From a virus, in the IMG/VR virus record IMGVR_UViG_3300020395_000127, positions 1 to 21,749 of that record: a DNA stretch of 21,749 nucleotides, one strand, 5' to 3'. The first letter of the stretch is position 1; every line of letters starts with the position of its first letter. The position numbers and the translations under genes were made by a program. The notes under the pieces are model-generated. The model ran no database searches. It was not told the DNA's origin and saw nothing but the letters and a program-made list of their open reading frames with translations. Of the stretch, positions 7,497 through 14,451 are shown one piece after another.

Positions 7497-7766
7497 ATGA
7501 CAACTAAAGTTCCAGAACACGATCTAACCCATGAGGTTTACATTGATCCTAAAGATCATAAAGAACATGTCAATCATGGTATGATTGAATATACTGAGGC
7601 AGATTTGGAAATGCACAATGATGCTTTCCATGCACATGATGATTCAGAAGTGGATAAGAATGAAGGTAAGATCAATGATTGGCACACTCGTCATGAAGAT
7701 AAGCATCTAGAAGTTTATTGTGATAACCATCCTGATTCATTAGAATGTAGAGTGTATGATGACTAA
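7497..7766 (+). CDS. Small His/Asp/Glu-rich protein of unknown function
   Basis: The ATG at 7497 follows the gp27 stop by one base and gives 89 residues. An in-frame upstream start at 7401 would overlap the gp27 gene by 95 bases and is unlikely. The protein has 12 histidines (about 13%), many Asp and Glu, and two cysteines near the C-terminus (YCDN and LECRV). No signal peptide, membrane helix or known domain is recognised. The composition would suit metal binding, but that is inference. Position between the two central hub genes suggests a role in hub assembly or a minor baseplate part. Its stop overlaps the gp5 start as TAATG. Confidence 0.75.
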   Translation: MTTKVPEHDLTHEVYIDPKDHKEHVNHGMIEYTEADLEMHNDAFHAHDDSEVDKNEGKINDWHTRHEDKHLEVYCDNHPDSLECRVYDD

Positions 7767-10456
7767 TGCTTGAGCAATCCCGATCAAATATAAATTTTTC
7801 AGGTAAAGACGGTTTCCATTGGTTCATTGGACAGGTAACTGCTGATAAAGCCTGGCGGGATAAACATAATCAGAATACTAATAATGGATTCAGAGCAAAG
7901 GTAAGGATTCTTGGTCATCATCCTAGTGATAATAAAAAGCAGGGTGGTATAGACGATAAAGACTTACCTTGGGCTCATTTCTTAGTACCACCCAGTATGG
8001 GTGCTGGACATAATTATAGTGGAACTAGTTTTGCAGTGCAAGGTGGTGAAACTGTATTTGGTTTTTTCTTGGATGGTGAAGAGGGACAACAACCAGTCGT
8101 TGTAGGATCTTTTTATGCTAATAGTAATATAACTCCATATAGGACTTGGGAACAGGTCATGGAGTCTGGAAGTTCAGGATTTGCTCCATTTACTGCCGAT
8201 ACAAGTATAGAAACTGGAAAACATATAACTCCTACTTATGGTAAGAAACAAAATGATGTAGGTGGACTACCTGATAGTAACACTCAGATTATAGAACAAC
8301 CTGAAACGGCTGTGGGTGAAGCAGGTCTTAGGAAACCAGGTGAAACTTTTAGTCAGTATAGGAAAAGAGTTAGAGGTGGTAGTAGTTCATCTGTAGAAAT
8401 ATTAGATAAACCAACTCATGAACTTAAAGTTGGTGAAGCCAATGCAGAGACAGTAGCACTAGCAAAGGCAGAAAGTAATAAAGGTGGTAATAGTGAGAAA
8501 TCTGGTAATGATATTACACCTGAAGAGGAAGAAGATCCAATACCATCTGAAGAGAATGATGTCTTCATTGATAATATAAACAAACATTATGATAATAAAC
8601 CAACCGAGGTAAGGAAAGCACAGAAATGTGCTGATCCAAAGGGAGCGTTGGGTGATGTAGCAAAAATTCTACAGGCATTTACTGATGAGGTAAGTGGATA
8701 TGAGAAGTATAAAGATGGACACATTGACCCTATTATAAACAGAATTGTCAATATGGATCTGTTGATTGAAAGAACGTCTAATAAAATTGCAGGTGGATTC
8801 TCTGCAACTATTAGGCAAGCTAGAAAGGAGATGTTCAAGGAGGTCAATAAACAAGTAAATGAGAATGTGACTTTCTTAGATCCTTCTCATCTTATTAAAA
8901 ATTTAGAGGTAAAGAAACAACAGGATACAATCTATTGTTTGATGGAGAATATTATCAATGGGTTGAAGAATTTTGTTAGTGATTTTTTGAAGGGTATGGT
9001 TGGTAATCTACTTCAGATGCCACTTTGTGCAGCAGAACAATTTATTAGTGGTTTGATCTCTGATATTACTGACCAAGTTCAAGGACTAATTGGTCCAGCA
9101 ATCAATGCTATCAATGGTTTAGGTGGTATATCTTTACCACCTTTCGGTGATTTTATGGATAAAGCACTCAAGATTGCTCAAACAGGTTTGAAATTCTTAG
9201 AGTGTGAAGGTAATGAGTGTGAAGATGAACCAATTGATTGGAAGACTAATGTTGGTGCTGATCCTAAGAAGAAACTTAATATTGGTAGAGCATTAGGACT
9301 TGCTAAGAATTTGAGTGGTATGACTGGATTAGATGCTTTAGGTGATGCTCTAGGTGGTGGTATTATAGGTGGTACTCTTGAAGGTATGTTCCCTGGTATA
9401 TCTAAAGTAAGGAGTGCTATTGATAATCCTGCAGGAGCACTAAGTGATGTAATAGGTCTTGATATAGAAACAGGGTTACAAAAGGTTACTGGTTTAGGTC
9501 GTAATATTACATCTATTCCAAATGCACAACAGTTTGCAGAAGAATCTGCAGCATTTAATCAAATGTCTCAACTTGTAGGTGGATGTAATCCATTCCAGAA
9601 AGAATGTGGTCCTCCTAAACTAGAATTGTTTGGTGGTGGTGGAGTTGGTGCTGCAGGTAAAGCAGTTATAAACTCTATTGGTGAAGTGGTTGGTGTTAGT
9701 ATGGATGATCTTGGTATAGGATATACTAAAAAACCATTTGTTAGTTTTGTAGATAATTGTGGTAATGGTAAAGGTGCTACTGGTACAGCAGATGTAGATT
9801 TGAATCCTGAGTCACCGACTTATGGTCAGATCACTAACGTTATAGTTACAAATCCTGGTGGTGGATATCTCGGACCTTTCCCAGACATACCTGTTGTTGG
9901 AACTACTGGTGATGGTACAACTGTTGCTGCTGATGGTACTGTTGTAACTCCTGGTACTATTACTGGAACTGGTGGAACTGGAACTGGTGGAACTGGAACT
10001 GGTGGAACTGGAGGTGGTCAAACTGGTGGAGTTGATCCTGTTACTGGTGTAGTAGATGATCCAGAATTACAAGGTGATGGTATAAATGATAGAACCAATG
10101 TTCAAAATGATGACACAGGAATTACTTCATCTGACGAAGGTGAAGATGTTTTAGGAGAGGTAACAGGTATACAAGTTGTTACTACAGGAATGAAGTACGC
10201 TGATGGTGATAAGGTTGTAACTGAGAATGGAGGAGAGTTAGATCTAGAGGTTGATGAGAGGGGTAGAATTATTGGTTCTACTGGAACGTGTGATCTTGGA
10301 CTTACAAGTATTCCTAAGTTGTCCGTCAAGACAAAGACAGGTTATGGTGCTATAATAAGACCTATAACTAAGTTTGTGAAGAGGAAGGATTATAAGGATC
10401 CTATTACAACAGACGTTTCACTTATTAGGGTTATTGATTGCCCAAGAGGTTTCTAA
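7766..10456 (+). CDS. gp5: Baseplate hub protein gp5, OB-fold, no visible lysozyme domain
   Basis: In this 896-aa protein residues 1-125 match the gp5/VgrG OB-fold: HWFIGQV near 18, RAKVRILGHHPSDN near 43, LPWAHFLVPP near 66, then GGETVFGFFLDGEEGQQPVV and VGSFY. This domain sits under gp27 at the tail tip. After a charged linker comes a helical central region (about 280-470) with several cysteines. The C-terminal 400 residues are Gly-rich and beta-prone, with a GGGY motif near 700 and TGTGG repeats near 735. The last block has GYGAIIRPITKFVKR. T4 gp5 (575 aa) has a lysozyme domain and a C-terminal beta-helix; neither is recognisable here. The next gene may supply the helix. Confidence 0.85.
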   Translation: MLEQSRSNINFSGKDGFHWFIGQVTADKAWRDKHNQNTNNGFRAKVRILGHHPSDNKKQGGIDDKDLPWAHFLVPPSMGAGHNYSGTSFAVQGGETVFGFFLDGEEGQQPVVVGSFYANSNITPYRTWEQVMESGSSGFAPFTADTSIETGKHITPTYGKKQNDVGGLPDSNTQIIEQPETAVGEAGLRKPGETFSQYRKRVRGGSSSSVEILDKPTHELKVGEANAETVALAKAESNKGGNSEKSGNDITPEEEEDPIPSEENDVFIDNINKHYDNKPTEVRKAQKCADPKGALGDVAKILQAFTDEVSGYEKYKDGHIDPIINRIVNMDLLIERTSNKIAGGFSATIRQARKEMFKEVNKQVNENVTFLDPSHLIKNLEVKKQQDTIYCLMENIINGLKNFVSDFLKGMVGNLLQMPLCAAEQFISGLISDITDQVQGLIGPAINAINGLGGISLPPFGDFMDKALKIAQTGLKFLECEGNECEDEPIDWKTNVGADPKKKLNIGRALGLAKNLSGMTGLDALGDALGGGIIGGTLEGMFPGISKVRSAIDNPAGALSDVIGLDIETGLQKVTGLGRNITSIPNAQQFAEESAAFNQMSQLVGGCNPFQKECGPPKLELFGGGGVGAAGKAVINSIGEVVGVSMDDLGIGYTKKPFVSFVDNCGNGKGATGTADVDLNPESPTYGQITNVIVTNPGGGYLGPFPDIPVVGTTGDGTTVAADGTVVTPGTITGTGGTGTGGTGTGGTGGGQTGGVDPVTGVVDDPELQGDGINDRTNVQNDDTGITSSDEGEDVLGEVTGIQVVTTGMKYADGDKVVTENGGELDLEVDERGRIIGSTGTCDLGLTSIPKLSVKTKTGYGAIIRPITKFVKRKDYKDPITTDVSLIRVIDCPRGF
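9962..10006 (+). repeat. Three perfect 15-bp tandem repeats in gp5
   Basis: Units at 9962, 9977 and 9992 are identical (ACTGGAACTGGTGGA), followed by a partial fourth copy to about 10017. They encode TGTGG, a flexible Gly/Thr linker between C-terminal modules. Confidence 0.9.
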
Positions 10457-11022
10457 TGGCGAATATACCACCTATTATTATAAACCATTCTGAAGATGGT
10501 CAACTCTGTATAGGAAGAGAAAGAGATAAGAATGTTCTAAGAAAGAGGCAGGTTGGTCTGTATGGTGGATCTAGTGCTGCCTTACGTTTCTTCTTAGATG
10601 GTGGATTTGAAATGAGATCCAGTGATGATGCTACTGCAGAGCAGGGTTCTAATATATTACAAACATGTCCTGGAGCACCACTTGTCATAAGATCTGCAGG
10701 TGATATAATAATAGAAGCTGATGGTAGATTCTCTGTATATGCAAATGATATTAGGATGGAATCAAAGAATGCTGATGAAGGAGATATTACACTAAAGGCA
10801 GCACATGATATAAACATAGATGCAAATAATCGTGCTATAGTACAATCAGAGAATGTTGTACTGGATGCTAAGTGTAGTATTCTTACACACTCTGAGGGTT
10901 GGACATTTATTGTAGGAAACATTGTCAGAATACATGAACCAATTTCTCAACTTGTACCAACAACATTTGGTACGGCAATAGATACACTTGTTGCACCACT
11001 AAAAACTATAGTCTCAGGATAA
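10456..11022 (+). CDS. Octad-repeat beta-helix protein, possible separate spike/needle
   Basis: This 188-aa protein starts at the ATG overlapping the gp5 stop (TAATG), with AAGAGG at 10444-10449 as a good ribosome binding site; an in-frame TTG at 10438 is less likely. Residues 82-148 show an eight-residue rhythm: GDIIIEAD, GRFSVYAN, DIRMESKN, a looser turn, HDINIDAN, NRAIVQSE, NVVLDAKC, SILTHSEG. The T4 gp5 C-terminal needle is also a trimeric beta-helix of octads, and VgrG tips use similar GDI-x-I-x-A repeats. Adjacent to a gp5 that lacks such a tail, this is a plausible trimeric needle encoded as its own gene. Function is inferred from the repeat and position. It has no PAAR-like cap sequence. 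Confidence 0.68.
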   Translation: MANIPPIIINHSEDGQLCIGRERDKNVLRKRQVGLYGGSSAALRFFLDGGFEMRSSDDATAEQGSNILQTCPGAPLVIRSAGDIIIEADGRFSVYANDIRMESKNADEGDITLKAAHDINIDANNRAIVQSENVVLDAKCSILTHSEGWTFIVGNIVRIHEPISQLVPTTFGTAIDTLVAPLKTIVSG

Positions 11023-11023
11023 C

Positions 11024-11809
11024 ATGGCTGGAATACCCGACATACAAGCACATAAGATCTACATTGGTTTAGAAGAACCACAAATAGATGATAGATCACT
11101 GAATAATTTGAATGGTGATAGACCTTATGAAGGTACTCTAGCTGTTGCTGGTCCTAGTTATCTTGGAGGTCACAGTGGTAGTGGTAATGGTACGTTGAAT
11201 GTTGGAACTGATATAGATGAGTGGTCACCAAATGTCAGTGGAAGAGCAGTTGATATAGAAGGTGATGTTAATATAGTGGGAGAACAAGGACCAGACCATG
11301 TATACATTGATGGTAATGTGTATGTTACTGGTACTGTCGATTGTTTATCAACTGGTAGATTAGAATCAAGACACCAAGAGGCAGATGGTAGACCAAAACC
11401 ATTTGATATGGTTCACCCATCTAAAGGTAAAGGTAACAGACTAAGGTATGCCTGTATTGAGGGACCAGAGGTTGCTGTATATTATAGAGGAAGACTGAAG
11501 GATAGTAATATTATACAACTACCTTCTCATTGGAAGGATCTAGTACATGCTGATAGTATTACTGTACAGATACAGAATATTGGAGTACCACAGATGATAA
11601 CTGTGGAGAGTTTTGATAACGAGAAGATAGTCTTAGAATCTAATACCATACCTGAGACTCCTATTGATTGTTTCTACCATGTGTATGGTGAGCGTAAGGA
11701 TGTCAATCATTTAGTTGTAGAGTATGAAGGAGATACTTGGGAAGACTATCCAGATCCAGACTATGATGATCCTCAATATAAGACAGGAGTTAATACTAAG
11801 ACTACGTGA
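11024..11809 (+). CDS. Structural protein with EGPE-type C-terminal domain
   Basis: This 261-aa protein starts one base after the previous stop. The N-terminal half is Gly-rich and beta-prone, with VDIEGDVNIVG and VYIDGNVYVTGTVD resembling fibre strands. From about residue 124 comes PFDMVHPSKGKGNRLRYACI followed by EGPEVAVYYRGRL, then IIQLPSHWKDLVHADSITVQ. This block is familiar from cyanophage tail-fibre and structural proteins; its exact role is not established and it differs from the S74 intramolecular chaperone. The C-terminus is acidic (EDYPDPDYDDPQ). It is likely a minor baseplate or fibre part. Its second half is paralogous to the small gene at 12344. Confidence 0.7.
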   Translation: MAGIPDIQAHKIYIGLEEPQIDDRSLNNLNGDRPYEGTLAVAGPSYLGGHSGSGNGTLNVGTDIDEWSPNVSGRAVDIEGDVNIVGEQGPDHVYIDGNVYVTGTVDCLSTGRLESRHQEADGRPKPFDMVHPSKGKGNRLRYACIEGPEVAVYYRGRLKDSNIIQLPSHWKDLVHADSITVQIQNIGVPQMITVESFDNEKIVLESNTIPETPIDCFYHVYGERKDVNHLVVEYEGDTWEDYPDPDYDDPQYKTGVNTKTT

Positions 11810-12357
11810 AAAAACTGATTTATATTGAGGATAATTTTTTATCCCCTGAACTTTGTGAACACTTCATCAATCTATCTAAAGCAAATAATAAAGAAATGCC
11901 TTATGGTAACTCTACTAGAGGTGGAGATACCTATCTTACTACTGTTGAGTGGAAAAATCATACAGCAGTATATCATGGTGGGAACGTAGATCCTACTGTC
12001 ATTCCACCAGAGGATGACGTAGTTATGAGAGTAACTAATCTTTGCAAGTCTTTTGATACTACAGCAAACTTAGATTACGTTGGTGTCATACGATGGCCAG
12101 TTGGTACATTTATGAAACCACATGTTGATGATAATAACAAGCACAACCCAGATATATTTGCAGCAATGCTATATCTAAATGATGATTATACTGGTGGTCA
12201 TACCTGCTTTGAGCACATAGAGGTAAAACCTGAGAAGGGTAAACTTATAGTATTCTCAAATGCTGAGTATTTACATTATGTTTCTCAGGTTGAAAAGTCA
12301 GAAAGATTTGTGTTGTCATTCTGGTACAATCATGCTATACTAGATGAAAATTCATAA
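11806..12357 (+). CDS. 2-oxoglutarate/Fe(II)-dependent oxygenase
   Basis: In this 183-aa protein the prolyl-4-hydroxylase-like double-stranded beta-helix is clear. The iron ligands are H106 and D108 in KPHVDDN and H157 in YLHYVS, with R167 in SERFVLSFW to bind 2-oxoglutarate. MLYLNDDYTGGHTCF (121-135) is the usual conserved strand-turn. Such enzymes hydroxylate proteins or small molecules and are frequent in marine T4-like phages, but their targets are generally unknown. Translation begins at GTG overlapping the previous stop (GTGA), with AAGACAGGAG upstream as a possible binding site. Lying inside the structural run suggests a virion protein such as a neighbour as substrate; that is inference. 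Confidence 0.88.
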   Translation: MKKLIYIEDNFLSPELCEHFINLSKANNKEMPYGNSTRGGDTYLTTVEWKNHTAVYHGGNVDPTVIPPEDDVVMRVTNLCKSFDTTANLDYVGVIRWPVGTFMKPHVDDNNKHNPDIFAAMLYLNDDYTGGHTCFEHIEVKPEKGKLIVFSNAEYLHYVSQVEKSERFVLSFWYNHAILDENS

Positions 12358-12619
12358 GATTATGGAAGTACGTGGTACAGTTAGTGTTGATGGTATTATT
12401 GAATTGCCAGAGACTTGGAGAGGACATATTGAACCAGAAACTATTCACGTTCAACTTACCCCAATCGGAGTATTTCAAGAATTATTTGTAAATAGTATTC
12501 AGTATGGTGCAAGAGTTGTTATACGTAATGCTGCTGGTGGACCTATCAAGGCATATTATGAGGTGACTGCTGATGCTAAATCACTTCCTGTTGTAGAGGA
12601 TGCTACTTGCGATATCTGA
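12344..12619 (+). CDS. Small EGPE-type domain protein, paralogue of the 11024 gene
   Basis: This protein is 91 aa from the ATG at 12344, or 85 aa from 12362, where the domain itself begins (MEVRGTVSVDGIIELPETW). Neither start has a clear ribosome binding site; 12344 overlaps the oxygenase gene by 14 bases. The sequence parallels the second half of the protein at 11024: RG, then IIxLPxxW, IxVQ, and IGVxQ, in the same order and spacing. So it is a stand-alone copy of that domain. It ends the late-type block; the sigma70-like promoter of the next genes begins inside its last codons. Function is unknown, probably structural or assembly-related. Confidence 0.72.
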   Translation: MKIHKIMEVRGTVSVDGIIELPETWRGHIEPETIHVQLTPIGVFQELFVNSIQYGARVVIRNAAGGPIKAYYEVTADAKSLPVVEDATCDI

Positions 12620-12635
12620 GCATCTATGCTATAAT
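12607..12635 (+). promoter_or_regulatory. Sigma70-type promoter with extended -10
   Basis: TTGCGA (12607-12612), a 17-base spacer, then TATAAT (12630-12635) preceded by TGC, an extended -10. Transcription would start near 12642, leaving about 14 bases before the ATG at 12656. This is a host-sigma type promoter, unlike the late promoters elsewhere in the window, and implies early transcription of the following genes. Confidence 0.7.
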
Positions 12636-12655
12636 GAGATACAAACTAAAAAACC

Positions 12656-12853
12656 ATGACTGAAAGACTAGAATTTGACGAATTTGTGGACGAGGTTAGA
12701 GTCAACCTTGCTGCCAGAAAGTTTGATATTTTTGGATCTAATGGTTCTCGTCAAACAGTTGTATGTGATAGTGCAGATGAGTTTATGTCAGTATTACAAG
12801 TTGTAAGGAGTGCAGATGGTATAGATGAAGAACTAGATATAGTATACGTATGA
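12656..12853 (+). CDS. Small acidic protein of unknown function
   Basis: This 65-aa protein is acidic, with about 13 Asp/Glu against about 7 Arg/Lys, and a predicted alpha/beta pattern: an N-terminal helix EFDEFVDEVRVNLAARKF, a strand around QTVVCD, a second helix (SADEFMSVLQVV) and a final strand DIVYV. It has no membrane segment or signal peptide, and a single cysteine. No family is recognised. It is the first gene behind the sigma70-like promoter, with a short leader and no clear ribosome binding site, and it is followed four bases later by a membrane protein gene. Small early phage proteins of this sort often modify host processes, but nothing in this sequence shows a target. Confidence 0.7.
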   Translation: MTERLEFDEFVDEVRVNLAARKFDIFGSNGSRQTVVCDSADEFMSVLQVVRSADGIDEELDIVYV

Positions 12854-12857
12854 TACA

Positions 12858-13160
12858 ATGACAGAAGAAAAGATCAAAAGTCTTTGTTATACTAAAGAAG
12901 AAGTTGATCTGATGATAGAGGCTGCTGTTGCTGAAGCAAGACGTATAGATGAAGAGTCTATGCGTAAGCATAATAGAGAAGCAACTATCATTAGCATGAT
13001 TCTTGGATTCACATGTCTAGCATTATTTTTAGATGGATTACTTCGCATACTTGGTATCATTCCACCATTCGCAGGTCTTGATGTTAATATCATCGATCAG
13101 ATTGTGGAGAAGGTTGAAACAGATATATATCCATTAGTACATAAAATACCTAGGATATGA
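12858..13160 (+). CDS. Small single-pass membrane protein
   Basis: This 100-aa protein has a charged helical N-terminus (residues 1-41, including KEEVDLMIEAAVAEARRIDE), one hydrophobic helix at about 42-68 (ATIISMILGFTCLALFLDGL then LRILGII) and a C-terminal part of about 30 residues beginning PPFAGLDVNIIDQIVEKVET. With positive charges before the helix (RKHNR) the N-terminus should stay in the cytoplasm. It has no lipobox and no holin hallmark beyond size and one helix; a holin role is not supported. The ATG follows the preceding stop by four bases, and its own stop overlaps the halogenase-like start (ATGA), so the three genes behave as one operon. Confidence 0.75.
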   Translation: MTEEKIKSLCYTKEEVDLMIEAAVAEARRIDEESMRKHNREATIISMILGFTCLALFLDGLLRILGIIPPFAGLDVNIIDQIVEKVETDIYPLVHKIPRI

Positions 13161-14416
13161 AAATTGCTGTTGTGGGTGCAGGTAATGCAGGTTGCATTTC
13201 TGCACTTTCTGCTTTAAAAATTTTTAGGCAGTTTGATATTCAAGGAGAAGTAGAGATATATTATGATCGAAATGTACCAATTCAAAAAGTTGGTCAAGGT
13301 AATAGTAGGGTAGCACCAAAATTAACATGGGAATTTATAGAAGATTGGGATGATTTTGTAGAGAAAACAGGTACTACTATAAAAACTGGAATATTATATC
13401 ATAATTGGGGAACTAAAAATGAGTGGAATTTTCATCCATTTGGAAGGATGAATGGTGAAGGGTGGGATCCTAAAAAGTTATCCGAGTTTTATTCTGACCC
13501 TGTTCAGTCAGACTGGTTTCATAACGCATTTCATTATATTCCGAAAAAATTCTCTGAGTATATTTTAGGTCTTAAGCAATTTAAAACATTTGAAAAAACT
13601 ATTGTAGATCCTGAAAAAGAAATAGATTCTGATGTTATTATTGATTGTAGGGGAAAATCTGATGATATAGATTATGAAAAGGTTATAAACCCTATTAATA
13701 GTGTTTTGATAGCGAGAAAAGAGGGTGCAGATCCAGATTTGAAATGGAGTGGTCATATTGCTACTCCACATGGATGGACATTTGAAATACCTAATACTGA
13801 TAGTGTATCTTATGGATATTTGTATAATAGTAATATTACAACTAAAGAGGAGGCAACAGAGGATTTCTTAGAAAGATTTAATCTATCATCAGTTGATTTT
13901 GATATGACTTTTGATCCTTACTGGGCAAAAAATCCTTTTGTTGGTGAAAGAACTTTTGTAAATGGAAATAGACATGCTTTTATAGAACCACTTGAGGCAA
14001 ATTCTTCAGATATTCATGGTAATGTTGCATCTGCTGGATTAAAATCTTTTCTTGGACATCAGAGTAAGGAAATAACAGTCAGAAGATTACAATATAAAAT
14101 GTGGAAATGGGAAAGTTTCTTTTTGTGGCATTATCGGGCAGGTTCTGCGTTTGATACTCCTTTTTGGAATTATGCAAAAAATTTGGATTATAGGGAGGAA
14201 GCTAAATCTAGATGTATGGAAACATTTGGTGGAGGTGAGGAGGAAAAGTTTTTTGGTGTAGAGAAATTATGTAGAGTTGGTAATTATGAATTGTTTCATA
14301 ATGGTCTTAGTTGGGATCATTCTACAAGGTTGTCTGATAAGAAATACTTAGTTCAAATACCAGATAGTCATCCTCGTAAGAAGTTTATTGAAAATGATAG
14401 AAATATAGAGGTATAA
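13157..14416 (+). CDS. Flavin-dependent tryptophan-halogenase-like protein
   Basis: This 419-aa protein (bacterial enzymes are usually about 500-540 aa) starts with an FAD-binding GxGxxG (VVGAGNAG, residues 5-12). QKVGQGNSRVAPKL (43-56) sits where halogenases have GVGEATIP. K76 in TIKTG aligns with catalytic K79 of PrnA, and E280 in FIEPLE aligns with PrnA E346. The halogenase W-x-W-x-I-P motif appears as GWTFEIP (206-212) with Phe for the second Trp, followed by SYGYLY. FAD-dependent C-H halogenation, or a related oxidation, is therefore plausible; the substrate is unknown. Tryptophan-halogenase-like genes are known in marine T4-like phages. It is coupled to the membrane-protein gene by ATGA and needs an outside flavin reductase; none is seen here. 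Confidence 0.82.
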   Translation: MKIAVVGAGNAGCISALSALKIFRQFDIQGEVEIYYDRNVPIQKVGQGNSRVAPKLTWEFIEDWDDFVEKTGTTIKTGILYHNWGTKNEWNFHPFGRMNGEGWDPKKLSEFYSDPVQSDWFHNAFHYIPKKFSEYILGLKQFKTFEKTIVDPEKEIDSDVIIDCRGKSDDIDYEKVINPINSVLIARKEGADPDLKWSGHIATPHGWTFEIPNTDSVSYGYLYNSNITTKEEATEDFLERFNLSSVDFDMTFDPYWAKNPFVGERTFVNGNRHAFIEPLEANSSDIHGNVASAGLKSFLGHQSKEITVRRLQYKMWKWESFFLWHYRAGSAFDTPFWNYAKNLDYREEAKSRCMETFGGGEEEKFFGVEKLCRVGNYELFHNGLSWDHSTRLSDKKYLVQIPDSHPRKKFIENDRNIEV

Positions 14417-14419
14417 ATA
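14412..14419 (+). promoter_or_regulatory. T4-type late promoter for the 1889-aa gene
   Basis: An exact TATAAATA includes the stop codon of the halogenase-like gene and lies 32 bases before the ATG at 14452. It restarts late transcription after the early-type block. CAGGA around 14437-14441 is a possible ribosome binding site for the next gene. Confidence 0.75.
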
Positions 14420-14451
14420 AGTTGAAGGAATGGTGTCAGGATTAATAAGTA

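Noticed and set aside
10438-10455. Upstream TTG start for the octad beta-helix gene
   Set aside because: The ATG at 10456 overlaps the gp5 stop as TAATG like the other junctions and has AAGAGG at a good distance.
12851-12859. TGATACAAT, an extended -10-like sequence
   Set aside because: It overlaps the start codon of the membrane-protein gene and has no -35 at 16-18 bases (AACTAG there), so it could not drive that gene.
12858-13160. Holin as the role of the small membrane protein
   Set aside because: Only size and a single helix fit; there is no endolysin or other lysis gene nearby and no typical holin sequence.
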